NCBI RefSeq assembly: GCF_035953295.1
Contig: NZ_CP108370.1
Location: 6,185,001-6,249,000 of the forward strand
Length of the DNA stretch: 64,000 nucleotides
Direction of reading: 5' to 3'
Origin: Streptomyces sp. NBC_01335
GTDB taxonomy: Bacteria; Actinomycetota; Actinomycetes; Streptomycetales; Streptomycetaceae
The notes under the pieces were generated by a model. That model ran no database searches. It was not told the DNA's origin and saw only the letters and a list, made by a program, of their open reading frames with translations. Below, one piece after another: positions 34,123-42,967 of this stretch; the first letter of the stretch is position 1, and the number at the start of each line of letters is the position of its first letter. Position numbers and translations under genes: made by a program.

Positions 34123-34662
34123 TCACTTCCGGCCGTCGCCGCGCGGGTCCTCCAGTTCGGCGAGCCAGGTGGTGAGGAGGCCCTCCAGCGCGTCGGCCCG
34201 CGCCGGGGGCAGCGCGGCGAGGAGGCGCCGCTCGTTGTGCATGTGGTCGGTGAACGCCCGGTCGATGAGTTCGCGCCCCGGCACGGTCAGGGCGACGACC
34301 CGCCCGCGGCCGTCCCCGTCCCCCCGGCGCCGGGTCACCAGCCCCGACCGCTCCAGCCGGTCGATGCGCTTGGTCATCGCCCCGGTGGTCACCATGGTGT
34401 GCGCCGCCAGCTCCCCGGGGGCCCGCTCGTACGGGGCTCCGGCCCGGCGCAGCGCCGCGAGGACGTCGAACTCGCCCTCGCTGAGGCCGTACCGCTGGTA
34501 GACCACGCACAACTCCCGGGTGAGCAGGGCGGCGAGGCGGTGCAGGCGCCCGATGACGGCCTGCGGGCCGACGTCGAGGTCGGGGCGCTCGCGGCGCCAG
34601 GCGGCCTGGATGCGGGCCACGTGATCGGGCGGCGGGTCCTGGTGCGCGTGGGGCTGCTGCAT
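34123..34662 (-). CDS. MarR-family transcriptional regulator
   Basis: 179 residues, ATG at 34662. Winged helix: LSEGEFDVLAALRRAGAPYE, MTKRIDRLERSGLVTRR (recognition helix and start of wing), then the wing GDGDGRGRVVALTVPGRELI. Divergent from the EamA transporter over a 37-bp gap containing a perfect palindrome, the classic repressor/exporter arrangement. It probably represses both genes and is released by an exported compound. Confidence 0.92.
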   Translation of the reverse strand: MQQPHAHQDPPPDHVARIQAAWRRERPDLDVGPQAVIGRLHRLAALLTRELCVVYQRYGLSEGEFDVLAALRRAGAPYERAPGELAAHTMVTTGAMTKRIDRLERSGLVTRRRGDGDGRGRVVALTVPGRELIDRAFTDHMHNERRLLAALPPARADALEGLLTTWLAELEDPRGDGRK

Positions 34663-34679
34663 GATTCCACCCTAGTGAG

Positions 34680-34715
34680 TAGCTTCCTAGGAAGCTAATA
34701 TGTCTTCCATGGAAG
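34680..34715. promoter_or_regulatory. Two MarR-operator-like palindromes 21 bp apart
   Basis: TAGCTTCCTAGGAAGCTA (34680-34697, perfect 18 bp) and CTTCCATGGAAG (34704-34715) share the TTCC..GGAA core and have centres 21 bp apart, two helical turns. The second covers the start region of the EamA gene. Probable cooperative MarR binding; inferred. Confidence 0.7.
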
Positions 34716-35650
34716 CCAATGTGCGAGGCCTGGCCATCGCCGCCGTGGCGCCGGTGGCCTGGGGCACCACCTACTACGTCACCCGCCACTACCTCCCCGC
34801 CGGAAACCCGCTCTGGGGAGCCACCCTGCGCGCCCTGCCCGCCGGATGCCTGCTGCTGCTCCTCGCCCGGACCCGGCCCACCGGCGCCTGGTGGTGGCGG
34901 TCCGCCGTGCTGGGCCTGCTGAACACCAGCGCCTTCTTCGTGCTCGTCTACATCGCCGCCCAGCGCCTGGCCACCAGCACCGCGTCGATGGTGATGGCGC
35001 TCTCCCCGCTGGTCATGACGGTGACCGCCTGGGCCCTGCTCGCCCAGCGCCCCCGCGCCGCCCACCTGGCCGGCGGCGTGAGCGGACTCGCCGGGGTGGC
35101 CCTGATGATGTGGGGCCGTACCGGAGGCGGCGGGACCGGCGGCCTGATCGCCTCCGTCGCCGCCATGCTGGTCTCCTCCCTGGGGTACGTACTCTCCCAG
35201 CGCTGGAGCTCCGGCGCCGGGGTCCTCGCCACCACCGCCTGGCAGCTCTGCTTCGGCGGGGTACTCCTGCTGGTGGCGGCGGTCGTACGCGAGGGAGCAC
35301 CGCCACCGCTGGGCCGCCGGGCGCTGGTGGGCTTCGGCTACGTCACCCTCGTCGCCACCGCCCTCGCCTTCCTCGCCTGGTTCGCGGCCCTGCGCCTGCT
35401 GCCCGCCGCCACGGTCGGCCTCGTCGGCCTCCTCAACCCGGTCACCGGCGTCCTGCTCGGCACGGTCCTGGCGGCGGAGGGCCTCACCGTCCGGCAGCTC
35501 GGAGGGATGGCGCTGATCCTCGCGGGGGTGCTGCTCGGGCGGCCGCGCAAGGCGGCGGCGAGACCCGAAGGGGCGGGCGGGTGTGCGGCGGCCGGGTCCC
35601 CCGCACCCGGCCGCCGCACACCCGCCCGCCCCGAGGGCTCCCGGCCCTGA
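34700..35650 (+). CDS. EamA-family (DMT) transporter
   Basis: 316 residues. The ATG at 34700 has AGGAAG 5 nt upstream (within the operator palindrome); an ATG at 34709 is also possible. Ten hydrophobic helices in two EamA repeats: VAPVAWGTTYYVTRHYLPAG in the first and SSLGYVLSQRWSSGAGVLAT in the second. Probably exports a small metabolite or drug. The last ~35 codons are a Pro/Gly/Arg-rich tail encoded by a long perfect inverted repeat that looks like the transcription terminator, so the original stop may have been lost by frameshift. Confidence 0.88.
   Translation: MSSMEANVRGLAIAAVAPVAWGTTYYVTRHYLPAGNPLWGATLRALPAGCLLLLLARTRPTGAWWWRSAVLGLLNTSAFFVLVYIAAQRLATSTASMVMALSPLVMTVTAWALLAQRPRAAHLAGGVSGLAGVALMMWGRTGGGGTGGLIASVAAMLVSSLGYVLSQRWSSGAGVLATTAWQLCFGGVLLLVAAVVREGAPPPLGRRALVGFGYVTLVATALAFLAWFAALRLLPAATVGLVGLLNPVTGVLLGTVLAAEGLTVRQLGGMALILAGVLLGRPRKAAARPEGAGGCAAAGSPAPGRRTPARPEGSRP
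35571..35632. terminator. 27-bp perfect hairpin inside the 3' end of the EamA gene
   Basis: Arms 35571-35597 and 35605-35631 with a 7-nt loop. It lies between convergent genes (EamA stop at 35650, lipoprotein stop at 35705) and can terminate both. Unusually, it is within the annotated coding frame. Confidence 0.8.
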
Positions 35651-35704
35651 ACCGTGGCCGCCGACCGCGCCGCCTGCTGCCTCTTCCCCTCGAGGCCGCA
35701 TCCC

Positions 35705-36484
35705 TCAGTCGCTGAGCAGGTCCAGCCCGCGCACGTCGTCCGCCGCAACCACGTCGGAAGGAGCGGGCGGTTCCGCCTCGACGGGGAGGTTCTGGTCGTC
35801 GATATCGACCAGGACGGGCACGTCCCCGATCTCGAACTCGATGTGACGAGGCGTCGGCGTCCCCGTTTCGGGCACCCGGACGACCACCTCGCCGTCCTTT
35901 CCGGGGTACGTGAGCGAGACCAGGCGCACCCCGGCCTCCGTTCCGGCGGAGCCCCGCTCGGCGGTGGGCACCGAGTCGGGCACTTCCTGGTACGGCCGGT
36001 CCATCCCGCACAGGGACAGGGCGAGGACGTTCCTCAGCTCACGGGCCGACCATGCCACGTACTTGCCGCGCGTCTTCTCGACCGCCGCTTCCGTGGAGGC
36101 CACCGCCTCGGGTTTCACCAGCTTGGCGAGTTCCACGAAACTGCTCAGGCCCCCCTCGTCGTAGGCTTCCCAGGCCTGGTTCCCGACCATGACGAACCGG
36201 GTGGTGTTCCCCAGCGTTTCGTAGCTTCCGGCGCAGTTGCCCCGCCGGTCGACGTGCACGTCGATTCGAGTGCCGACGTCGTCCCTGACCTCCCCCTTCA
36301 GCCCGTAGGACCGATACCCCCTGAACAGCTTCAGTGCCTCGGTCATGCGTTCCGCGTCGCTCGCGGAGGGTGCCGGCGAGGGCTTGCCCTCCGACCTCCC
36401 GGTGCCGCTCCCGCCGCACGCGGCCAGCGCCCCCGTCGCCACCACGCCGCACACCATCACGGACAGCGTTCTCCGCGTCACCAT
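35705..36484 (-). CDS. Putative secreted lipoprotein
   Basis: 259 residues, ATG at 36484. Signal peptide with lipobox LAAC (Cys23), then a Ser/Pro linker and a compact domain with YRSYGLKGEVRDDVGTRIDV and RFVMVGNQAWEAYD. The pattern of strands (GLKGEVRDD.., GTRIDVHVDRRGNCAGSYE) resembles LppX/LprG-like convex-sheet lipoproteins, but similarity by eye is weak. Anchored outside the membrane. Divergent from the xyloglucanase gene. Confidence 0.72.
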   Translation of the reverse strand: MVTRRTLSVMVCGVVATGALAACGGSGTGRSEGKPSPAPSASDAERMTEALKLFRGYRSYGLKGEVRDDVGTRIDVHVDRRGNCAGSYETLGNTTRFVMVGNQAWEAYDEGGLSSFVELAKLVKPEAVASTEAAVEKTRGKYVAWSARELRNVLALSLCGMDRPYQEVPDSVPTAERGSAGTEAGVRLVSLTYPGKDGEVVVRVPETGTPTPRHIEFEIGDVPVLVDIDDQNLPVEAEPPAPSDVVAADDVRGLDLLSD

Positions 36485-36730
36485 TTTCTGTGCCCTCCCC
36501 GATGTGCACCTCGCCGGAAGTCCGGCGAGCTGATCATCATCTCATCAGCCCCGTCGGTGGTCCGCCCGGTTGCGGGCGCGCTCGGCGCCGGGCGCCGCGA
36601 CCGCGTCGGCCTGTGTGCCCGTCCGCCACGGCCGGGCCTGACACTCCGCGCACCCGACCTGATTCATCCGATGACCTCTCGTCCCACATCTTCTCCGCGA
36701 TGCCCAGCGCCGCTACCATCGGGCTGCGCT

Positions 36731-36744
36731 TGGGAGCGCTCCCA
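36731..36744. promoter_or_regulatory. CebR box (cellulose-utilisation repressor site)
   Basis: TGGGAGCGCTCCCA, an exact match to the Streptomyces CebR consensus palindrome, 59 bp upstream of the GH74 start. The rest of the divergent 318-bp region shows no other gene. The established model is repression by CebR relieved by cello-oligosaccharides. Confidence 0.92.
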
Positions 36745-36802
36745 CCCCTCACATCGGCCCACTGCCACCCGTGTGGCGGTCCAGCTCGGAGAGGATTTTT
36801 CC

Positions 36803-39571
36803 GTGCGCTTGAGAGCCAGACCCCTTGCCGCCCTCCTGGCGGTGTTCGCCCTGTCAGCAGGCCTGTCGGGCATCGCCATCCCCTCGGTGGCGCAGCCCCG
36901 GACGTCGGGCGCCGCCGCCACCACGGCGGAAGCATCCGATCTGTCGTCGGCCACCGCCCTGGCGGCGGACCCGTACACCTGGAAGAACGTCCGCATCGAC
37001 GGCGGTGGTTTCGTCCCCGGCATCGTCTTCAACCGGAGCGAGAAGAACCTCGCCTACGCCCGTACCGACATCGGCGGCGCCTACCGCTGGGACCAGTCGG
37101 GCAAGCAGTGGAAACCCCTGCTCGACTCGGTGGACTGGGACCACTGGGGCTACACCGGCGTGGTGAGCCTCGCCTCCGACCCGGTCCAGCCGAACAATGT
37201 GTACGTCGCCGCCGGTACGTACACCAACAGCTGGGACCCCAACAACGGCGCGGTGCTGCGCTCCACCGACCGGGGCGCCACCTGGACCCCGTCGGTGCTC
37301 CCCTTCAAGCTCGGCGGCAACATGCCCGGGCGCGGGATGGGCGAGCGGCTCGCCGTCGACCCGCACAAGAACTCGGTGCTCTACCTCGGCGCCCCGAGCG
37401 GCAACGGCCTCTGGCGGTCCACCGATTCGGGTGCCACCTGGGCGAAGGTCACCTCGTTCACCAACCCCGGGAACTACTCCCAGGACCCGACCGACACCAG
37501 CGGCTACGGCAACGACAACCAGGGCGTCACCTGGGTGACGTTCGACGGGCGCGGTGGCACCTCCGGTACGGCGACGAAGAACATCTACGTCGGCGTGGCG
37601 GACAAGGACAACACCGTCTACCGCTCCACCGACGCCGGTGCCACCTGGTCGCGGATCGCCGGACAGCCCACCGGCTACCTGGCGCACAAGGGCGTCCTGG
37701 ACGAGGGCACCGGCTACCTCTACCTCTCGCTGAGCGACACCGGCGGCCCGTACGACGGCGGCAAGGGGAAGATCGCCCGCTACGACACGGCCACCGGCAC
37801 CTGGCTGGACGTCAGTCCCGTCGCCGAGGCCGACACCTACTACGGCTTCAGCGGTCTCACCGTGGACCGGCAGAAGCCCGGCACGCTGATGGCGACCGCC
37901 TACAGCTCCTGGTGGCCGGACACCCAGATCTTCCGGTCCACCGACAGCGGCGCGACCTGGACCACCGCCTGGGAGTACACGAGTTACCCCAACCGCTCCA
38001 CCCGCTACACCCAGGACGTCTCCTCGGTGCCCTGGCTCACCTGGGGCGCCAACCCCTCGCCGCCCGAGACCAGCCCGAAGCTCGGCTGGATGACCGAGTC
38101 CCTGGAGATCGACCCGTTCGACTCCAACCGGATGATGTACGGCACCGGGGCGACGCTCTACGGCACCGAGAACCTCAAGAACTGGGACACCGGCAGCCAG
38201 TTCAAGATCACGCCCATGGTGAAGGGGATCGAGGAGACGGCCGTCAACGACCTGGCCTCCCCGCCCTCCGGCGCCCCGCTGCTCAGCGCGCTGCTCGACG
38301 TCGGCGGCTTCCGGCACACGAATCTCGACGCCGTACCCGCGATGATGTACACCTCGCCCAACTTCACCTCCTCCACGAGCCTCGACTTCGCGGAGGCGTC
38401 CCCCAACACCGTGGTGCGCGTGGGTGACGCGGACGCCGCGCCGCACGTCGCGTTCTCGACGGACAACGGCGCCAACTGGTTCGGCGGCTCCGACCCCTCG
38501 GGCGTCACCGGCGGCGGCACGGTCGCGGCGGCGGCCGACGGCAGTTCGTTCGTGTGGAGCCCGGCGGGCACCGGAGTATACCGCACCACCGGCTTCGGCT
38601 CGTCGTGGACGGCCTCCACCGGCATCCCGGCCGGCGCCACCGTGGAGTCGGACCGCAAAAACCCGAAGAAGTTCTACGGCTTCAAGTCCGGTGTCTTCTA
38701 CGTCTCCACCGACTCCGGCGCCACCTTCACCGCGAAGCCGTCCACCGGCCTCCCCGCCGAGGGCAACGTCCGGTTCAAGGCCGTCCCCGGCACCGAGGGC
38801 GACGTCTGGCTCGCGGGCGGCGCCGCCACCGGCACGTACGGCCTGTGGCACTCCACCGACTCCGGCGCCACCTTCACCAAGCTGTCCAACGTGACGCAGG
38901 CGGACTCCATCGGGTTCGGCAAGGCGGCGCAGGGCGCCTCGTACCAGACCCTGTTCACCAGTGCGAAGATCGGCGGGGTGCGCGGCATCTTCCGGTCCAC
39001 CGACGCGGGCGCGAGCTGGACCCGGATCAACGACGACGCGCACCAGTGGGGCTGGACCGGCGGCGCGATCACCGGCGACCCGCGGATCTTCGGCCGGGTG
39101 TACGTCTCCACCAACGGCCGCGGCATCCTCTACGGCGACTCCGCGGCCGGTGACACCGGCACCACCGACCCGGGCACCGACCCCGGTACGGACCCGGGCA
39201 CCGACCCCGGGACCGACCCGGGCACCGACCCCGGAACCCCCGCCGGTGCGGCCTGCAAGGTGACGTACAAGATCACCAACCAGTGGTCCGGCGGCTTCCA
39301 GGGCGACGTCACCGTCACCAACACCGGCGCCACGGCGATCGACGGCTGGAAACTCGCCTGGAGCTTCTCCAACGGGCAGCAGATCTCCCAGGCGTGGAAC
39401 GCGACGGTCCAGCAGTCCGGCACCTCGGTGACGGCCACCGACGTCGGCTGGAACGGCAAGCTCGCGGCCGGATCCTCGGCGTCCTTCGGCTTCACCGGCA
39501 GCTGGACCGGGAGCAACGGCACGCCGAGCGCCTTCACGCTGGGAGGCAAGAGCTGCACCCTCGGCAGCTGA
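36803..39571 (+). CDS. Secreted GH74 xyloglucanase with CBM2 cellulose-binding module
   Basis: 922 residues; the GTG at 36803 has GGAGAGGA upstream. The signal peptide is followed by the two-lobed seven-bladed propeller of GH74: NVRIDGGGFVPGIVFN, ARTDIGGAYRWD (first catalytic Asp region), repeated RSTD.GATW blades, and WMTESLEIDPFDSNRMMYG. A (DPGT)n linker leads to a CBM2 module at about 818-922 with Cys818 and Cys918 for a disulfide and surface Trp residues (NQWSGGF, GWKLAW, DVGWNG). The enzyme should cut xyloglucan while bound to cellulose. The upstream CebR box places it in the cellulose regulon. Confidence 0.95.
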   Translation: MRLRARPLAALLAVFALSAGLSGIAIPSVAQPRTSGAAATTAEASDLSSATALAADPYTWKNVRIDGGGFVPGIVFNRSEKNLAYARTDIGGAYRWDQSGKQWKPLLDSVDWDHWGYTGVVSLASDPVQPNNVYVAAGTYTNSWDPNNGAVLRSTDRGATWTPSVLPFKLGGNMPGRGMGERLAVDPHKNSVLYLGAPSGNGLWRSTDSGATWAKVTSFTNPGNYSQDPTDTSGYGNDNQGVTWVTFDGRGGTSGTATKNIYVGVADKDNTVYRSTDAGATWSRIAGQPTGYLAHKGVLDEGTGYLYLSLSDTGGPYDGGKGKIARYDTATGTWLDVSPVAEADTYYGFSGLTVDRQKPGTLMATAYSSWWPDTQIFRSTDSGATWTTAWEYTSYPNRSTRYTQDVSSVPWLTWGANPSPPETSPKLGWMTESLEIDPFDSNRMMYGTGATLYGTENLKNWDTGSQFKITPMVKGIEETAVNDLASPPSGAPLLSALLDVGGFRHTNLDAVPAMMYTSPNFTSSTSLDFAEASPNTVVRVGDADAAPHVAFSTDNGANWFGGSDPSGVTGGGTVAAAADGSSFVWSPAGTGVYRTTGFGSSWTASTGIPAGATVESDRKNPKKFYGFKSGVFYVSTDSGATFTAKPSTGLPAEGNVRFKAVPGTEGDVWLAGGAATGTYGLWHSTDSGATFTKLSNVTQADSIGFGKAAQGASYQTLFTSAKIGGVRGIFRSTDAGASWTRINDDAHQWGWTGGAITGDPRIFGRVYVSTNGRGILYGDSAAGDTGTTDPGTDPGTDPGTDPGTDPGTDPGTPAGAACKVTYKITNQWSGGFQGDVTVTNTGATAIDGWKLAWSFSNGQQISQAWNATVQQSGTSVTATDVGWNGKLAAGSSASFGFTGSWTGSNGTPSAFTLGGKSCTLGS

Positions 39572-39576
39572 GGTGA

Positions 39577-39614
39577 GCGTCGCTTCCGCGCGTCCTTCCG
39601 CGCGGAAGCGACGC
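39577..39614 (+). terminator. 16-bp hairpin terminator after the xyloglucanase gene
   Basis: Arms GCGTCGCTTCCGCGCG and its complement (39577-39592, 39599-39614) followed by TTCCCTTTA, 5 bp past the stop. Confidence 0.9.
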
Positions 39615-39677
39615 TTCCCTTTACATCACGCGGTGAGGTGGCTGGACGGGCACCCCCCATTGAGGATGAGTTATTTA

Positions 39678-39696
39678 TTAGGTTAGCTTTACCTAA
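39678..39696. promoter_or_regulatory. Iron box (DmdR/IdeR operator)
   Basis: TTAGGTTAGCTTTACCTAA, a 19-bp site matching the DmdR/IdeR consensus (TTAGGTTAGGCTCACCTAA-like). It lies in an AT-rich stretch 38 bp upstream of the siderophore-binding protein gene. Implies repression by iron-loaded DmdR. Confidence 0.92.
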
Positions 39697-39733
39697 GTAT
39701 TTACTTACTCATCCACGATCATGGGAACAGAAC

Positions 39734-40780
39734 ATGTTCGGCTCCATTCGCGCGCGCCGTCACGCGCTCGCCGCCTCCGCCACCGTCGCCGCACTCACGC
39801 TCGCCCTGGGCGCCTGCTCGTCCGACGGCGACGACAAGGAGCCGGCGAAGTCCGCGGCGAAGAGCGGCGCGGCGTTCCCCGTCTCGATCAAGAGCTCGCT
39901 CGGCACCGCGACCATCGACGAGAAGCCCCGACGCGTCGTCACCCTCGGCCAGGGCTCGGCCGAGACCGCCATCGCGCTCGGCACCACTCCGGTGGGCATC
40001 GAGAGTTACGCATGGGGCAGCGACTCCTCCGGCTACCTGCCGTGGATCGACGAAGCGGTGAAGAAGAACGGCGACAAGCTCCCCACCCAGTTCACCGGTG
40101 GTGAGGAGATCGACTTCGAGGCCATCACCGAACTGGAGCCGGACGTCATCCTCGCCCCCTGGTCGGGCATCACGCAGAAGCAGTACGACGTCCTCAAGGA
40201 CATCGCCCCCACCGTCGCCTACCCGGACCAGGCCTGGAGCACGGACTGGGACCAGCAGATCGACATCATCGGCGAGGCGCTCGGGCAGACCGAGGACGCC
40301 GACGGCCTCAAGGCGACCATCGAGAAGGAACTCGCGGACGCCGCCGCGAGCCGCCCCCAGTACAAGGACGTGACGTTCTCGTACATCTACACCTCGGGCC
40401 CCGGCACCCTCGGCATCTTCAAGCCCACCGAGCAGCGCGTGACCATGGTCTCCAAGCTCGGCCTGACCGTCGACCCGGTCGTCGACACCTTCAAGGAGAC
40501 CGAGGGCACCGACTCCGCCCTCATCGGCCTGGAGAACGCCGGGAAGCTGAAGGACAGCGACCTGCTCTTCACCTTCTACACCGACGACAAGACCCGCAAG
40601 GAGATCGAGGCGCAGAAGCTGTACGCCGCGATGCCCGCCGTCGCGAAGGGCGCGGTCGTCGCCTCGAACGACAACTCCTTCGTCACGGCCTCCTCGATCA
40701 TCAACCCGCTGACCGTGCCGTGGGTGATCGACCGCTACCTGCCGCTCATCGACAAGGCCGTCGCCGCCGCCGGCAAGTAA
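39734..40780 (+). CDS. Iron-siderophore ABC transporter substrate-binding lipoprotein
   Basis: 348 residues, ATG at 39734. Lipobox LGAC (Cys28) after the signal peptide. Periplasmic-binding-protein type III (FecB/FhuD) fold: RRVVTLGQGSAETAIALGT, FEAITELEPDVILAPWSGIT, SKLGLTVDPVVDT. Binds ferric siderophores outside the cell and hands them to the two permeases downstream. The iron box ahead puts it under iron repression. Confidence 0.93.
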   Translation: MFGSIRARRHALAASATVAALTLALGACSSDGDDKEPAKSAAKSGAAFPVSIKSSLGTATIDEKPRRVVTLGQGSAETAIALGTTPVGIESYAWGSDSSGYLPWIDEAVKKNGDKLPTQFTGGEEIDFEAITELEPDVILAPWSGITQKQYDVLKDIAPTVAYPDQAWSTDWDQQIDIIGEALGQTEDADGLKATIEKELADAAASRPQYKDVTFSYIYTSGPGTLGIFKPTEQRVTMVSKLGLTVDPVVDTFKETEGTDSALIGLENAGKLKDSDLLFTFYTDDKTRKEIEAQKLYAAMPAVAKGAVVASNDNSFVTASSIINPLTVPWVIDRYLPLIDKAVAAAGK

Positions 40781-40804
40781 CCGCGCGGGAGCGTCCACCC
40801 TTCC

Positions 40805-41842
40805 ATGGCAACCACCACGGTCGCGCCGCCGAGCGGTGCCGGTACCTCGCGTACCGGCACCGCCCGTTCGGCGTTCCTCCTGCTCCTGGCGCTCGTCGCC
40901 CTCGGCATCGCGCTCTCGGCGAGCGTCATGTTCGGCAGCCGGGCCACCTCCCCCGGGGAGGTCGTCGACGTGCTCACCGGCGGCGCCGCCCCCGACGTCG
41001 CCGCCGTCGTCGAGAGCCGCTACCCCCGCACGCTCCTCGGCGTGCTGGCCGGAGCCGGTCTCGCCGTCGCGGGCACCCTCATGCAGGGCGTCTCCCGCAA
41101 CCCCCTGGCCGAACCCGGCCTGCTCGGCATCAACGCGGGCGCCTCCGCCGGAATCGTCACCGCCACCGCCTGGTTCGGTGCCTCCGGCACCACCGCCACC
41201 ATGTGGTGGGCGCTGCCCGGAGCCCTGCTCGCCGGAGTGCTCGTCCACGTCATCGGTACGGCGGGCGCCGGTCCGGGCGTGGTACGCCTGGTCCTGGCAG
41301 GCGCGGTCCTCTCGGCCGTCCTGATGGCGTACATCCAGGCCGTGACCCTCAGCAAACCGAAGGTCTTCGACAGCTACCGGTACTGGGTGGTCGGAGCGCT
41401 GGGCGGCCGGGACCTCGACGTCCTGTGGTCCGTGCTGCCGTTCGCCGCGGTGGGCCTGGTGATCGCGCTCCTGCTCGGCCCCGGCCTCAACGCCCTCGCG
41501 CTCGGCGACGCCACCGCGATCTCGCTCGGCTCGCGCCCCGCGCGCACCCGCGCCGCCGGACTCGTCGCCGCCACCCTGCTGAGCGCGGCGGCCACCGCGG
41601 CGGTCGGCCCGATCGCCTTCGTCGGTCTCGCGGTGCCCCACGTGGTCCGTGCGCTCGTCGGCGTCGACTTCCGGGCGCAGATCGTGTTCTCCGCCCTTCT
41701 CGGCCCCACGCTGCTGCTCCTGGCGGACGTGGTGGGACGGGTCGTCATGCGGCCCACCGAGCTGATGGTCGGCGTGGTGACCGCCTTCATCGGCGCACCC
41801 GCGCTGCTCGTCGCCGTACGCAGGATGAAGGGGACGGCATGA
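40805..41842 (+). CDS. Iron-siderophore ABC transporter permease (FecCD family), first
   Basis: 345 residues, ATG at 40805, 24 bp after the binding-protein gene. FecCD signatures: RYPRTLLGVLAGAGLAVAG, GVSRNPLAEPGLLGINAGAS, TAAVGPIAFVGLAVPHVVRA. About ten helices. Forms the membrane channel with the next gene product. Confidence 0.94.
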   Translation: MATTTVAPPSGAGTSRTGTARSAFLLLLALVALGIALSASVMFGSRATSPGEVVDVLTGGAAPDVAAVVESRYPRTLLGVLAGAGLAVAGTLMQGVSRNPLAEPGLLGINAGASAGIVTATAWFGASGTTATMWWALPGALLAGVLVHVIGTAGAGPGVVRLVLAGAVLSAVLMAYIQAVTLSKPKVFDSYRYWVVGALGGRDLDVLWSVLPFAAVGLVIALLLGPGLNALALGDATAISLGSRPARTRAAGLVAATLLSAAATAAVGPIAFVGLAVPHVVRALVGVDFRAQIVFSALLGPTLLLLADVVGRVVMRPTELMVGVVTAFIGAPALLVAVRRMKGTA

Positions 41843-42909
41843 CCACCACCACGCGGCCCGCGCGGCCGGCCCCCGGGCGTGCGCGGGGATACCTGCGCAT
41901 CGGCACGACGGTGGCGATACCCGTCCGCAGGGCGTCCGTCCTGGTGGCCCTCGCGCTGCTGGTCCTGCTGCTCGCCGCCGCCGTCGCGACCCTCACCCTC
42001 GGGCGGCTCGGCGTCGACCCGGCCGACCTGCCGACCGCGCTCACCGGCGGAGCGCGGGGCAAGGACCGCTTCGTGCTGGAACGCCTGCGCGGCCCCCGTC
42101 TGGTCACCGCCCTCGGTACCGGCGCCGCGCTGGGCCTTTCCGGCGCCCTCTTCCAGTCCGTCACCCGCAACCCGCTCGGCAGCCCCGACGTCATCGGGCT
42201 CTCCTCCGGGGCGGGTGCGGGCGCGGCCGTCGTCGCCCTGTTCTTCCCCGGCCAGGTCCCCGTGCCGGTCGGTGCCCTCGTCGGAGCCGTCGTCGCCATG
42301 GGGATCGTGTACGTCTCCACCGGCACCGGCTTCCGCAACCCGGCCCGGCTGGTGGTCGCGGGCATCGGAGTCGCGGCGATCGGCGGCGCGATCACCCAGT
42401 ACGTCGTCTACGCCGTCGAGCGGGACAAGGCCTCCGCGCTCACGTCCTACGTCAATGGCAGCCTGACGGCCCGGTCCTGGACGGACGCGGCCACCATCGG
42501 GGTGGTGCTCGCACTGGTCGTCCCGGTCACCGCGCTGCTCGCCCGACGGCTGGTCGTCGGCGAGATGGGCGACGACATCGCCGAAGGGCTCGGCTCCGGA
42601 CCGAAGAAGACCAAGAGCGTCGCGATCGTCCTCGCCATCGTCCTCTCGGCGGGCGCGGTCGCGGTGGCCGGTCCCATCGCCTTCGTCGCACTGACCGCGC
42701 CGCAGATCGCCAGACGCCTCACCCGCCTCTCCGGCCCGCACCTGCTGCTCTCGTCGCTGACGGGCGCCCTGCTGCTGGTGGTGGCCGACCTCTGCACCCA
42801 GCAGGTGCCGCTCCTCGACGACCTGCCGGTGGGCATCTGCACCATGGCGATCGGGGGCCTCTACCTCGGCTGGCTGCTGGTGCGGGAGTGGCGCAAGGGG
42901 GTGCTCTGA
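41839..42909 (+). CDS. Iron-siderophore ABC transporter permease (FecCD family), second
   Basis: 356 residues. The ATG at 41839 overlaps the previous stop as ATGA. GPRLVTALGTGAALGLSGAL, SVTRNPLGSPDVIGLSSGAG and VAGPIAFVALTAPQIARR identify FecCD. No ATP-binding subunit gene follows; the next gene is unrelated. The ATPase must be shared with another locus. Confidence 0.94.
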   Translation: MTTTTRPARPAPGRARGYLRIGTTVAIPVRRASVLVALALLVLLLAAAVATLTLGRLGVDPADLPTALTGGARGKDRFVLERLRGPRLVTALGTGAALGLSGALFQSVTRNPLGSPDVIGLSSGAGAGAAVVALFFPGQVPVPVGALVGAVVAMGIVYVSTGTGFRNPARLVVAGIGVAAIGGAITQYVVYAVERDKASALTSYVNGSLTARSWTDAATIGVVLALVVPVTALLARRLVVGEMGDDIAEGLGSGPKKTKSVAIVLAIVLSAGAVAVAGPIAFVALTAPQIARRLTRLSGPHLLLSSLTGALLLVVADLCTQQVPLLDDLPVGICTMAIGGLYLGWLLVREWRKGVL

Positions 42910-42967
42910 GCAGAGCGGGAGGGGTGCGACTGGTTCTCGTACAGGTTCGTGGACCATACTGCCCGCC

